Assembly (NCBI GenBank): GCA_036785705.1
Contig: JAWUZG010000001.1
Coordinates: forward strand, 8,742,001-8,806,000
DNA length: 64,000 nt
DNA from: Acanthornis magna
Taxonomy: Eukaryota > Chordata > Aves > Passeriformes > Acanthizidae
Direction: 5' to 3'
The position numbers were made by a program, and so were the translations under genes. The notes beneath the pieces were generated by a model. It saw only the letters and a list, made by a program, of their open reading frames with translations. It searched no databases and was not told the DNA's origin. This document shows, piece after piece, positions 26,801 to 41,200 of the stretch; position 1 is the stretch's first letter; every line of letters starts with the position of its first letter.

Positions 26801-29800
26801 TCCTCTCTTGAGGACCAATCCTCATTGTGTAAGTTTCCCCAAAAAAATATGGGATGGCCTTTTGATTTATTTTAGAGTAGAAGTATCTGCATTACAGGCT
26901 GGAGCAAATACTATCCTGTAAGTGAGAAAAATGTGTTGAGTAAGATCCTCTGTCAGGTGGGATGCAGAATATAATGTCAGATTGAAAAAATCTAGAGATA
27001 TAATAGAGAGCAGCTCCAGAGAGGAGCATAGAGTATGACACTGTCCCTCGACATTTTAAACCATCTCCTCTGGGATGGTTTGAGTGCCTGTGCCAAGAAC
27101 TGTTGTTTTGTTTTCTTCCCAAGGGCAAGAAAGCAATGCTTACAGAGTTCAGCTGAGAGTGCCAGGCACAGATGAGTAATTTTGCTGCAAACTTTTGATA
27201 CTGCTCTGCAAGCGCTTTTCAATTCAGACATCAAACCCTTTCCTGTTCCAGGCCTGAGTCACTTCTGAGCAGGGACTGCCCATCACGCACTCCTGCCTGG
27301 TGGCTTTGTGATAGGAACAAATGACTGGGAATTAGGAAACAGATTGACAGACTACCACATTCATTTCCAGTTTTGACTTAAATCCAGGTGTTTCCAGATG
27401 ATAAGAATACTGCGCCTTTAAATCACAGAGTTTTTACTTAGAACTCCCTTTTGCAGATTACAAACCCCATTTTAAGTACAATTTAATCAGTTTTGTAATG
27501 GAGCTGGCATTACTTGTAATAATATTGATCACAATGAATTTTTTTCTGTCATTTTTTAATGTATCGAACATAGTTTACTCAGCTTGCATTTTCAATTCTG
27601 GGTCAATTAAACCATAACAAAATACCTTGAACTGTTATGACCTTTGGAAGGGCATTTCATGCTGGCAACACCATCTGGGCATTCATTGACCAAAACACCC
27701 TTCCATGCCAAACTCACAATAATGATAATAAAAATAAGAAAGGGGTCACCTCATTAGAGTTTCTTCCTGGGAGCTCAAGTCACTTCTCTGGACAATCTGG
27801 TTCGGTGACACAGCTTGTAAGAGTAATTCTTCATCCTTGGATAAGTTTTTAAGACAAACTAGCTGTCCACATGTACATACCCTGGGCAGCATTCTGGGGG
27901 AACTCTTGGGTGCAGTGAGGCTTCCTTGGAGCACACTTACCGTGTAAGAGATAAGTCCTTTAAGCTGTAATGGTCTACTAAGTATTACTTTGCCCTCAGA
28001 ACCATTACCATTTCTCAGTCTCAGGCATACAAATCCCTGTAGAGTACTAGCGTTAATCTTAAATAGAGTTGGTAATTGTTAGGACTAGGAGTGAAAAAAT
28101 TTCTATTTTCCATCATTAATCAGCGAGCGTTTGCCTCTCTTGCACTCCCTGCTCCCACTGCTCACCCAGACTGGGCATTTAAATGGGGAATGCCCGGGGC
28201 CAGAGGCATCCCACAGCTGCCTGCTGTCACAGCCTGCATTTGGAGCTGCTGGCAGCCCAGAGTGACTCTTTCAGCAACCTGAGGATTTTAAAGTTTGTTA
28301 AATGCAGGCTGAGGAAGCTACTAACTTGTCCCGTGGTCCTTCAAGAGGAAAACCACAGGTTTTCATTCTAATTACTTCATGATGATATGCAAACAAATCA
28401 CTTCAAATTTCTGAGTTTTATGGAAGAGGGTCATGTAAACGCACCTTTCAGGTGGCTGTGAAGCTTAATTGCTTGTAAAGTTCACAGAGATATGAAATGT
28501 TATTTTTGCTAATGGCCCTTTGCATGTAAAGTATTATAACAAATATAACAAATGCCCCCTGTGAGGACACAGCATGTTCATCAGTGGTGTAAGATACAGT
28601 GAATAATGCAGTTTGTAACAGCAATAAATGTTGACTATTATTTTGTAAGACTTTTTCAAATTATAGTTTAATTTCAGAATAAAATAAGCATGTTCACCAG
28701 TGACATACCCCAAAACAGAGCCAGCAAACTGGAGCTAAAATGACAGTACAGTTTAAACTACACTGCAGCTGAAAGGTCATCCAAGGCTACGTGACCACTA
28801 CAGAATGGCTATGGTAGCTTGAGCTCCTTCTAGAGCTGCTGAAGCTACTCACATCCAGTTTCTGAGTGCATCTCTTTTTCATTTTGCTGCCAAGTTAAAT
28901 AGCTAAGCTTAAGTAGTTTTCAGCTGGAATGTGTAATGAAATTTAGAAAGGGAGGGAGAGAGATTTTGTAAACTCATCAGGAGAAACAGGGCCAGAGTTT
29001 CAACAATTCACATCTTTAATGAGCTATAAATTGGATTCCACTCACCACTGAAGCAAGTAGCAAAATTCTCATTGACAGCACAAGGTTGGTTTTTGCCACT
29101 AAAAAATGCAAACAACATGTGGTATGAGAATAGAGGTGACCTGAAATATTCCTACAAGGACCATTGAAAGGAGTGGTCCTGTCTTTTCACACAGAAAAGA
29201 ATTCACACCACCACATTTTGCAAAGATCAAGGCCTTGATGCCAGTAAAGAACAAAAGGTTGAAATTCCTTCTGAAATACTGTTTAATCATAAGTAGAAAT
29301 CAGCGTACATGATTTTTAGTTCTGTTCTCTCTGTAGCTTTAATCCTTTAGTCCTTGACTTCTAAATAGCAATGAAACATGATAGATTTAACAATGAGGGG
29401 TTTGTGGGATTATATTAATTTCAATATGTCCACTACCTTCGGTTTCATTATTTCTCCTCCCTCTGACTTTTTTATGAAATCTCTTGTTTTTAACAGAGAT
29501 CATTAATGAAAAAGGAATGTCAATCTTCTCCTTTATAAAAATTATTCTTCATAATAATCTCATTTTAAATTTTATCTAGAAGGTCAGCAATTTCATCAAA
29601 TTTAGAAGCTAAAAACGAGTTTGGTGGTTTTTGATGGAAATTTTGACTTGTTGCAAAGAGTGGTTGGCTATTTCCTGGCAATGATTTCAAAGTCCATTGC
29701 TGCCAAATGAGAAATACGATGACTTGCTAAAATCTCTAGTAAGACTTGTTATTTTTCAGACAGCTTTAAAGTAGAGTATTTGTCATTTTTTCCAAACATT

Positions 29801-32800
29801 CCTTGATTGCTCTTTGCTTACAATGCATTACAATTAAAGAGAAGTGGAGATGTTTCCAAACCTTTCTGTTCCATTAGCAACTGAGCTTCACAAAAACAGT
29901 TACCTCAGGATTTTGTCTTAATATGAAGTGAATTCCTTATGTTTATGATTTCTGTTTCTTTTTATTTTTGCAATATGCTTCTCAAAAGGCCTCAGTTATT
30001 TTCCTTTTGTGACACCTGGTCTTTGATTCCAGCCTAAAATCCTCAAAGTGAGTGTTGGAGTCCCTGTTAAATAGAAATGGGAAATCCTGTCTGAGCACAG
30101 ATATCCTGTATTTAAGATTTGACAGATAGTGCAGCACTTTAAAAAGCCTCTGTCTTTCATGACTAATACCCTTGAAGACCCAGTGGCAGATAATCACTGT
30201 TTGTGGGACAGGATAAAAAAAGTGGTAACATTTCAAGCTTTTTGAGAACTGAGTATCTGCCTGAGTGGGAGGAAGGCACAGGCACTTAGTGTGTGGATGG
30301 TAGATATTGCAGAGCTGTTGGGAAGGGAGGAACTGCGTTTTCAGAATTCATAGTAGAAGGCTTTGGAATAGAATAAGAGGCTATAAAAGGGGGAAATTAT
30401 AAAAAGCAGAGTTGTGGAGAATGTGTTGCTGGCTATATAAAAAGATATTTGGATTTGTGATGTCTTTAAACATTAGAATTATTTCAGCATAGAAACACAA
30501 AGAGGGAAAAGTATCTCTGGATATGAGGAAATCCTGAGGCCTGATAAAAGCACTGATAACAGGCAAACAGGCAGGATTCTGGAATCCTGACAAGAAATGT
30601 TAGAATTTGTTTCTGTTAAACATCAAACCTTTATATGTAATTACATTCTGCAGAATACAGTCTAATGTTTCATCAAAATAATAATTTCTGATTACACATT
30701 CTGGTGAAGCATTGGATCTTTTTGTCTATGCTACTGTAAAAATTCAAAGGCCATAGAAATGCAGAATGATTCCAGATGAATGTAGTCACTTGCTATAAAC
30801 ACAAATGAGCCTTACTTACATATCAATATGTGCGTATTTCTGTAGCCATGCAGGGCAGATTCTCCTAATTCCTGAGCCTGGGAGGCTGCCCTGTACAGAG
30901 ATGAAGCACACAGCTCTTCTGCTGCATCTTCTTCTGGTGCATGAAGGAGGGAAAAAGAGTCATTTGAGGGGAAAAAAAAGTTATATCTTACTATCAAACT
31001 ATTAACAATAATACAAACAAGCAATTTTGTCTGAGAAATTATCTAGTCTAGATAACAGCTCCACTGATAACCTACACCTTTCCTGTACTGACACTGCAGT
31101 GATAACATTGCTCTGCTTCACTCTGGCGGTAACTGAGGAGCTACAGCTTCTTTTGTCACCATACTTAAATGTACTGGACATTGGACTTGTTTCAGCGTAC
31201 TTTTGCTCAAATGGACAGAAAAAATTGAGAAATGTTTTAATTATAGAAATTTTTATTTCATCTTTCAGCTCTGACACCACCATGAAAGACATGAGTTGCT
31301 CTGTCCAGAAGTTTTGTTGTTTGGGAAGGAGGGAGCAAAGGTTAAAGCAGGGTTGGATTTATGTCTTTAAAACACATTTTTCTTCCTTCAATCCCCGCTG
31401 GATTTCTCTTATCTATTTTCTCTCAAGTAGTCCATGAGTTTTCCTTTGTACAAGAAAAGTCTTTGCATAGAGTATTTTAAATTATAGTTTACCTTCTCTA
31501 TACCAGAATATTTACTTGAGGGAGCAAGATTTTTCCTTACAGTGGAACACAATTCTTACAGTTTTCACTTCTTTAACAAAATTTCAGTAATTCCAGTTTT
31601 CCTATGACAGAAGTAGAAACACTTGATCCACATCTGACATCCCTTTTCCTTCTGTTCAAAAAAGTGTCCAGAATAAGAATAGAAGAATAATATATCACTT
31701 TCATAATTCAACAATTAAATACCAAAGTATTCATTGTGATCATGTGCAGCTACTGAATCTGAAAGCATCTACCACTGCTCTCACAGGATGGAGCTCATGC
31801 TTTTCATACTACAGCTTTTGCTTGACCATCAATTTATCTTCGATTTATATCATTTTTTTAGAAATTTTCACCCTTGGACAAAGGGTGGACAAAGTCAGCT
31901 TTAGTTATTTTGGGATTGTTATACTTCATATACTCAGACATTCATATTTTAAGGGCTTCTGTCTGGAATTGATCCCCTGCTTTCCTCCACTGGACCAGAG
32001 GAATAATTCAATTTCTTTCAGCTGTGGATGTGGGAAAGAACTGCCTTCATTGGTGGTTTGGGGGGCAGATATTTTTGCACACTTTTCAGTCTCATCCTTG
32101 TTTATTCAGTGGGTTTAGTGGGGGCCATTAGGATGTTGCCAGTTGTAACGCCATTAATATTCATTAAACCTGCCAATTTTTTCCTGGTGTTCCACTTTGT
32201 TCAAAGATAGAGATATTTTCATGTTTTCGACCCCTCGGTTCTCTGAGGTCCCTTTCTGTGCTATGATATTTCTGCTTGGGCATTCTGTCCCCACCACTAT
32301 TTGACTTATTTTGTCTCTTCATAACTGAAGAATGCACCTGTATTTGAGTTCTGCGTTTGTATACAAGACCATACAATCTTGCTCTGATGAGTACTAAAAA
32401 ATTGTATGGAAAGACCTTAGACTGTGTGTCTTCCCAACTACTAAAGACATGACATATAATACCTGTTCACAACATAGGGGACTTTCAAAACTGTTTGAAG
32501 TTTCTGTGGTTTGTCCCCTTCCTGCCTCTTTTTCTCAAATTCTTCAAGGATTTTATCACCTTTAGTTTCTTCTCATCATCCTTCTGTTCTCATGCTTCCC
32601 TACAATGTCTCATCTCATACTGTCATATTTAGCATCTCCTGAGTAGTTTATTCATTAAATGTGGGTGTTAATTTTTGAGAAGTTAAATTGTAGTTTTGGA
32701 CTGTTGTTGGTCTAGTGAAAAGCTCATGGCAAGTACAACAGTATTGCCTACTTACTGCTTGCTATACTGATTGCTGGAATTTGTACAATTTTTGTTTAAA

Positions 32801-33000
32801 AAAATCCTGATTGTAGCTAGAAGATACTTATTAACATGTGAATTTATATAAATGAACGGAACAGGTAACGCTGGATAAAAAAGTACAGTCTTAGATCTAT
32901 TTCAGTAAATGGTATTTCATTAAAATTTCATTTTGCCCAGCTTAAGTTCTGTATTGTTTTGATAACTGAATCTAACATATGCTTTAAAAAGTAGGATTTG
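20846..33000 (+). other. MAGI2: Giant MAGI2 intron, segment 1
   Basis: The intron begins with a GTAGGT donor, and soon after (20891-20900) there is a short GT repeat followed by CTCTCTTTCAG, a decoy acceptor. A palindrome-rich stretch, ATGCATGCATGC with TTAAT on both sides, lies at about 21719-21750. A long pyrimidine tract at 22320-22347 followed by GTTAG also resembles an acceptor. A weak inverted repeat, CATAACA/TGTTATG, is at 27613-27639. A CNE-like stretch is at about 29480-29600. No transposon that I recognise and no gene are present. Open frames here are all under 140 codons and show no known motif. Confidence 0.8.
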
Positions 33001-36000
33001 GTCTAGCGAGGAGTAAAAGCAAATAATCTTTTCCCCTTAATCCTGTAAGAAATACAGTTCTGAGGTTAAGGAACTTTTGCCTTAGTAAAGAACTGAAGAA
33101 TTTATTTTACCTGCACTGTCACTAGGTAGGCAAAAACAGAATTAGAATAAATTGTTATGGATAAAGAACATTAATAAACAAACTTTAATCTCTTACTTAA
33201 GCATCAGTAAGATTATAAGTGGCACTACTACAAGAGAAGAAGGCAGCAAATCCTGTTGTTGCTATTTTTTTTAGATAAATTTTGAAAGAACCCTAAAGAT
33301 TTATTTTTTGTTTAAAGCCCAAACAAACTCTCAGTTAGTGGAAGGTGATAAGGGAATTCTTCAAAACCCACTGAATGACTTCTGTTGAAATCTCCTGAAG
33401 AGCGCTGAATTAGGTGGAAAGATAATAAGTAAAGGAGGATTTGCCTTTTTCTCAGTGTAAGCTTCCATCATTGATTGAATTGAAGGCTTCCCTATTCAGA
33501 TGAGGAGTGTGTTTTTTGAGATTTTGTTTATGCAACACCAAATATTGTAATTATGTCCTCATGAATATTCTTTCCAGAGAGAACAATGTGCATTCTTGTG
33601 GCAGTGAAATCCCCATTTAAAATTTGTGTGCCAGCAGTGTTTATTCTGGATTGTTTATGCCTTTGTGATACACTTTGCTTCTCTCACTTGTAATAGTTTT
33701 TGAATGACTGTGGCAGCGGTCACTGGCAATTAATGACTGACGGGCAAATTGCATGAGTGCTGGCTTTGTTCCCATGATTACTGGGACACTCACAAAACCA
33801 AAATCAGTGCCACCCCCACCCCCCTACACTGCTCTGCCAGCCTTCATCTCTGAGTTACTGATCTGCTCATGTTCCCTTCATTTGTTCTTGAGGTTCAAAA
33901 ATTGTAATAAATTTTCTCTCCTTGGAAAATTTTTTAGTAAAGATCAAATTGATAGAGAGCCCAGCTAGAATATTTAGTGTGTCAGGGTACTTTTTGTTGC
34001 ATAGTTATTAATCTAAGAAAGAGATATAATGACAGATCCTTTTTCCTTTCCTGGGATAATAAATGTGCCCCATTATTGCCATAGTAATTAAGTTAGGCAT
34101 TGTTGTTACAAATACAGAAGGCTTTGAATACTCAATAAGAAAACCTTTTAAATGTTTGTCCGGTGGAAAGGTGGAACTGATATTTATATATTGTCCTTCT
34201 TGGCAAAACAGAACCTGTGTTCCCGGGAAGGTTAATTGTGCTTTGTGTTCCTGCTGCATGGGCAGCATTATGCAGAGGCACTGAACTTGCACAGAACCTC
34301 AGAGTGATTTCACTGTTGTTAGTGTGGCTAATTTCATACTTTGGGCAATAGTGAGGGCAGGCTCATCTCATCCTGCTGACCTAATCTGGCTGTTCCTACC
34401 ATTCTAACCACAATAACTTCAGAGCTGCAGGTTCTGTGCTTTGCTACCCTGCCCTCCTTATGTATGCAGATCTCCCACTGATGTTTCTGTAGGGAGCTAT
34501 ATAAGAAAAAGGGAATATTGATATTCATTAGTATCATGTGCAGCTGAGAGGAGATGTTTGAACTGGGAATATTGCCCTTCAGCTGTTGCTGTTGTACATT
34601 GCCTTTCACATGACTGAGTGCCCATCAGCTGAGATTTCATACAAACTTGAATTTGAGGTTGAAATAATGCCACCGTGGATTTCATCCTTCTGAGAACTGA
34701 GTCCCAGCTTTTATTTTTTAATCATTATGTGTAGCCAAATTCTAGTTCAGCTTTGCATACATGCAGAATTTTGTAACACCAAGCAAAGCAAGATAAGCTT
34801 TAAACTGGTTGAAAGAATTTTGGATTTCTGCTTGGAATTTCTCCTTCCGTGTAATGTCTTTCCAACACTGTAAATCTTTGAGTTTAATGCCAGAGATATA
34901 TTTTCTCCACTAACTTTAAACATTGCCTTTGGGAATTGCTCATCAAAGGAGTTAAACTGAAGGGATAACTGTGATCAGGTGTTCCTAGGCTGTTTAGTTC
35001 ATACAATGTTGATTTTTGTCATGCTGTGATGAGAGTCCCTGATGAGAGATGAGAAATACCTTGCTATCGTTAAAATTAAAATCATGTATGGCTACCTCAG
35101 CTTGAATTTTACAGAATGTTGTTTTTGTATTGGGTTTTAACATGGTTTTAAGTTATATTTTTTCTTTGTAAAGTGTTTCAATTTTTTTTTTCTTGAAAGA
35201 TAAGGGAAGTCAACTCCCTTGAACCTTCAACACCAGAATAACGCACTAGGGCTGTCTAAAAGCAGCTCTATCCATTGCAATCCTTTCAAGCATATTCAAT
35301 ATTGGTATTTTTCATGGACTGTGGTCAGAACTGGGAAGGTGTAGTCCTACAGAAAGTTTTATTAAATATCTGGATTACGAACTGTAAAAGTCTTTTTGGT
35401 CTAAACTTATGTGTGATATTTGATCAGAAAAACTAGACATGCCCATAGTTGAAAGCAGTTTTTATTTCTGGATAAATGAAACATAGTTTTCTTCCTATTT
35501 TAGCAACTATCTAAGTTGTTTTAAAAAATAATGCATCATTAAGTGAATTAGGGCTATTTGTTTATATTAGCATGTTAGAATCAGAAACAATTCTGGAGTC
35601 TTTAATTCTGATTCTGAAGCTGAAGGAGAGTTTGATTTTAGGCTGAATAAGGAGAAATTCCTACTTTACACGTAGTAAGAGCACAAAATCTGTTTTACTG
35701 GCTCAGAATAGCTCTCTGTCTAATGTGTATCCTGTCTCTAAGTACTGCTTGGAGCAAATGGTTGAGAAAAGGCTGCAAGAAACAAAGCAGGCATAATCTT
35801 CTCCCTCTCGCACCTTCCTACTTCGTCTCTCTCAGTATCTTACAGAATCCCTGAGCTGGTGGTGGTCTCAGGATCACTGTGTTCTAGCTATCCTTTATAA
35901 ATGTGTCTAATTCCTCTTTTGAGCCATTTAAACTCTCCCAGCCTCTGGGGAAGGTTTCATATACCATTTTCTATCCCTTTATGTGGTATTTCTCCAGCAG

Positions 36001-39000
36001 GAGAATCCTAGTCCACAAAATCTCACACTGGCCAATGAGGCCATCCAAATCTCTGATGACATTATCTATGCCCCCTGCACCTCTGCAGGTTCTGCTGCTG
36101 CTGGGGTTAGATGACAGAACCACACACAGCGCTTGGGGTGTAACTGCGCTATTGATGGCATTATGGTATTTCCTGGGTTAGCTTCCATTCCTTTCCGGGC
36201 ACTGCCGACATTCTGTTTGCTTTTTAACTTAACCTGCTGTCTTGAAGACCTTTTCTCTGAGTGGTAATACCTACTTTAGAGCCCGTCATTACGTATGTGT
36301 GTATGCACAGTTAGCATTATTTTTTCACTTTCTGCATTTCTTTGCATTTATGGAGATTAAAATTAATCATCCATTTTAACACTCAGTATTATGAGATTGT
36401 TCTTCAGGTTCTCACAAGCAGTTTTAATTTGATTATCTGGAATAAGCTTTCAGAGTCTTTCATCAGTATCTCAGAATCAGGAAAGTGACTTGAGAATCAA
36501 AAGATCATGAGAAGAAATGTGTGGCAATTTTTATTTACCTTCTTTTTCTTGATCCCTTAAGATGATTATTTGCATAATTTTATCCACCAGTAAACTGGAC
36601 TAAAACTGTGCTAAAAGAGCCAAAAAGAGAGTTAATACAATCATCTTCTTTCTGAAACGAAGGCTTTAGGAATGCATGGTAACAGCAGCTCCGTTTAATT
36701 AGCTGAATTTAATTACTCCACAGGAATGAAACCAGCTGGCCCAACTTAGCAATGGAAAAGTGGGATATTGGAATCCAGGGCTGGACACCATGGCCTCTTT
36801 GTGTCTGTAGACACCTGCAGAGGGTGTTTCACGTCACCCTTTTATGTTAAATCAGATGGATTTCCCTTAGGACAGCCCTGCCTGCCAGGCGGCTCGGAAG
36901 GGAATCAGAGAGGATCAACCTCAGAGTGACGTGGAGGTCTCTGAAGTACACGAGATGCCTCTCACGTCAGTCTTGGCACACTCCAGGAACAGCCTTCCCC
37001 TTCGTAGGTGCTGAGGCATCTTGACGGGTTGACAGAGAAGTTTATTTAGTGTGGGATCTCCAGCAAAATTGCTCTGACAAAGCAGCACAGCAGCCATTAC
37101 CTTCCTTTTCTTTCACGAGACACATCGAGCCTTTTGCACTTGTCCTTTCTTCTGTGCAGCTCCTGTTGGTGCTGTGCTACTGAAGAGCTCTGTAAGAGGT
37201 GGACAACAGCCAGATTTGCAAGGGAAGAGGCTTCTGGCTTCACTTTGTTGCTTTGAGAATGTTTTCTAGAATTTACTAGGTGTTTTTTCTTAAAGGAAAG
37301 AGAGTTATGCTGGGATAGAGCCTAGAGTCAAGACTGTGATTAAAAACTGCAGGTAAAGGGGAAATTCTGTAATATATATATATGTACATACACACAAATT
37401 TTAGTTTTAAAAATAATTTTCCCAGGTATTATCTATCCATCTAAGAGCTTTAAAGAACTTGAATGGAAGGATAAAAAATTCGGGGCTAAATTTAAAGTGA
37501 GTTCATCAAAATTTTGAAATGTGAAGCATGGATACTGTAGTAACATTAAAAATGTTAAACTGTTCTTCAAGATTAATTATTTTAAGAATTGCAAGAAATA
37601 AAACTTGTAGCTTTAGAAGATTTTGCTACTGGGTTATATCTCCTAAGTAACCTTAAAAAGCACCGAGAAGAGGAAAAAGAAAAGGAAACTTTGCACGAAG
37701 GGAACCTTTTGAGAAATAGTGTTAATGTTTAATTGCAACTTGGTGACCCCATACCTGGTTTATTTTGGTTTATTAGGAGTATATAATACTCAGAAATTCA
37801 TATTCATTTGTGATATACATGCATCACAGTTTAGTGAAACTCTCCTATAGTTTGGTAAACTGCAGGACACGGCATCTGGGAGTTTCTGAATAATTTATCT
37901 GAAGTAATGAGTATCATCATGTGATCTGTATCAAAGCAACTGCTCAAGTGAAAGCCAGCTGGGTACAGCCGTTGTATATCAAATAGCTGCTTGAGTTGTC
38001 TCTCTGGAAAAATTAGAGAACATAATGAGCAAAATTAGAAAACCTGGGGAGCAGCCTCCATGGATACCTATTAGCAAGAAGTAATTTGATTAGTGTGAAA
38101 TCTGTGAAAGTTCATTATTTACAAAGTTTAGTAGTGTTATAAGAGAAATGCACATCCACATAAACACATCTGTTTTTACAACATGAGCATAAAAATATAA
38201 AGTAGGAGTACTAGATGTACTTATTTTCCTCCTTCAGCTTTATGAAACGCTAATAGAGTATTGGCTCAAAATCTAACAAGGACTCATTTTGTGCCCAACA
38301 GAAACTTTTGGGTTGTTTCCCAAAAGGCTTTATACAGTCTCACTAAAAGTAAATGCTTCAAACACAAGATCCAGGGGAGGCTGACAAAACGGATTTGCTA
38401 AGGGAAGATGCACAGCTCTGTTAAGTATTAGATTGATGCTTTTATGAGGCAGGTCTATTGAAAGTGCCATTTGTGCCCACTCCGCCTGATGCTGACTAGG
38501 AATACAGAGACGTGACGCGCAGGGCTGAGAGAAGGACAGACCTGCAGAATTCTCAGCAGAGTCGACAGATTCTGCAGCTGCTCTGCATCTCTCAGGATCA
38601 AGCCCTGCTTTGAACATTGTAACTGCTTTTACTAGCTTGTCTCCTGGTGTCTTAGTAAATCTAACATCTGAGTGCTTTAACAATGATGTCGTTTGTGACA
38701 CCTTTTGGATCCACAGTTTTAGATCACAAAACCAGTTTGAAGATTATTTGTGTCAATGGCTTTTGTAGCTATGGTTAATTGTTTTTTTTTTTTTTTCTGA
38801 GGGACATGAGAGAAATACTGCTTCATAAGGTTGTCATTAGCCTGGGAAAAAAGAGGCCTTTGATTAGAGGCATGAATAGAATGGCTTGTAAGCCAAATTA
38901 CCAGTTGGGGATTCCCGAATGGCCAAGGGCACAGCCTGTCTGATCTTAGCAAAACTCTGCATTGCAGTGGGGAACTCTCTGAAGGATGCCTTATCTTGTG

Positions 39001-41200
39001 ATGTTGACCTTAAATCAAGACTTGTTTGGAGGAAATAAACCAAAAGGCTTTCATTTTCAATAACAGATTTGTAATGTACTAATTAAAATCTGATCCAAAA
39101 CCAGAAAATGTCTATAGCAGTTCACAGTGACAGGCATATTTTTTTATATATATCTTTAGGCACATTCCTGCAGTATATGAAAGCATGAAAAGTATCCTTC
39201 TATAGTACATGAAATGTGAGTATTGCACCATTACTCTATTACATGGGAATTTGAAACTGGAGGACTGCATAACAATTCTCTTATATATACTAACATAAAG
39301 CAATGACACTCCTAAATTGTAAAAATAACCAGAAAAAAAAATATACATTGAGATGACACTTTTGTTTCTGTTTTTATTCAAAGGTATTTTATAAAAATAC
39401 TCTTTTCAAATGGTAGTGCCATTTGACAGACACTAATAATGACAAAGTGGAATCTTTAGCTATCCAAAGACCTACTGATATTCTGCTTAAATTCAGTTTG
39501 CTAAAAACATAATATAAACATTAAATGTGTATTGGAACATTCTTATAATTTATTGAATTTTGCTAGCTAGTATCTTTCTAAAGGAATACCTGTTAGTACA
39601 TTCCCCGACCTTAATGTGGAATGGTCCATTCCACATACATGTACAGAAATGTGCATCATCAGTACATCAACTAGTTTACAATTTAATGATGAAAGATAAA
39701 ATTTTTTAAAAATCAATTCATAAATGCAATTTACAATTTTTACAGGGTGAATGAAGCATTTTACTATTTTCTGTATTTTTGCGTTTTATGTCATGAAGGT
39801 TAACTGAGTCAAAATGAAAAGGAGAAAACCAATCTTTTACAAAATCTAATTTGACCTACAGGTTTTGGACCATTACAGGGACACAGATATTTGTAGTGAA
39901 GTCAACACTACTGTGATTTCTAGAATGTCATCTTTTTAATGATTCTAGTTAAATTGCTAAATCTGTGATGAGAAAACAGGGCCTTCATTTAGTCTCGTGA
40001 ATCTCATCCATTAACCTGTTAAGAGAGCTTGTATTAGCCAGCCAAGAGTAGCACATTGTGGCACCAAAAGCTTCACTGAAATCTTAAAGTTCATGTGTCA
40101 GAATACCAGTCAGCATAGATGGACAAAGCTCAATAGCACATTTTGAAAAAATTCTCCTACAGGAGCTTTAAGCACACTGTCCCAAGAACCACAAGGTACT
40201 CTTCCAAATTCCCTTTTGTGGAAGGTGAGGTGGGTGAATGGTTCTGCAACACCTCTGTTAGATCACGCTGTCTATTCTGCAGAACTGCTGTAGTGGTTGC
40301 TGTTTGAGGAGCTTTTAGCTGTTTCGTTTTCCTCCTGAATCCCACATTGGTACTGTTCTATAATACCCCTTTTGCCAGTAATTGGATTCTGAGTATTCTC
40401 TGATTCCCACTTCCTCCCCTGGCAAGGCAAGGCAAAACAAAGATACAGCATAGTCTACTGGCTACTGGAATGATTAGTGTTAAATGCTCTATCACCACTG
40501 GGCTGAAAATTGAGTTATTTATTATCAATTTGAGTGGCACTCTGGAGTTCCACTACAGTTAGCACTGCACTACTTTCATTATAAAATCAATTTCCTGGAG
40601 ATGCCTATCTCTATTGGTTTAATATATACCACACTGAAAGTTGGCATAGGGGTGCTGGTGCACTTCCAAGGTGGAAGTACTGACTGCTGAAGAGGAGGTG
40701 TAGTTAAAATAGGAAAAAGCAATAGATTTCCCATGTTTCAGACTGGCTGGTGCTCTCCAAGCCTGAAGGACACATCTCAGTGATTTTTTACTTAAAAGTC
40801 CCCATTCCCACTTCAGCTGTGTGGGGAACAGCTCCCGTTCTATCCTGACCGTCTTCCAAGAAGTACTTCCTGATTAATCCCAGCCGTCCTTTTCCTCTCA
40901 CCTCTCACTTGTCCTTCAAGGAGTATTTTCCCAAGGGTGTACTCTGGACTCCAGCTTCAGCAGGCTGCACTACTCCCACACTGAAGACACGGATCCTTGT
41001 GGGATCACAGCTGTGGGCTGCCTGGCTCAGAGCGACCCACGTGTTGCTGGAGTGATCGATCCCTGTAGGCACCCCCGGCCCTGCAGAGGGGAGCTGCTGT
41101 GCCAGCTCTGAGCAGCCAGGGTTGTGTGCTGCCAGCAGAACACAGCAGGCTCAGCACCCTGTGCTCAGAACCGGGTCACCTGTATCCTGCAGATTGCAGA
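33001..41200 (+). other. MAGI2: Giant MAGI2 intron, segment 2
   Basis: This segment is AT-rich intron without recognised transposons. A C-rich strip lies at about 33811-33824. Texture suggestive of conserved non-coding DNA is seen at about 33640-33760 and 34060-34150. A short TA repeat with an adjacent CA-rich tail lies at 37371-37396, and the 23-nt palindrome is at 39614-39636. The sequence becomes GC-richer from about 40800 to 41200 and around 36830-37010, with no CpG-island character. The minus-strand open frame at 38330-38701 (123 codons) lies in a slightly CpG-richer patch but resembles no protein I know. Confidence 0.75.
39614..39636. repeat. Perfect 23-nt palindrome with inverted TEAD-like sites
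   Basis: ATGTGGAATGG and its exact reverse complement CCATTCCACAT flank a single T. The arms contain GGAATG/CATTCC, the MCAT core bound by TEAD transcription factors, in two opposed copies. As RNA the stretch would form an 11-bp stem, but with a 1-nt loop the perfect hairpin cannot close fully, so a dimeric protein site or a chance palindrome is more likely than a structured RNA. Confidence 0.8.

Noticed and set aside
38330..38701. 123-codon minus-strand open frame in a slightly CpG-richer patch
   Set aside because: No domain or family resemblance. The patch could be an old repeat or conserved element, but nothing shows translation.
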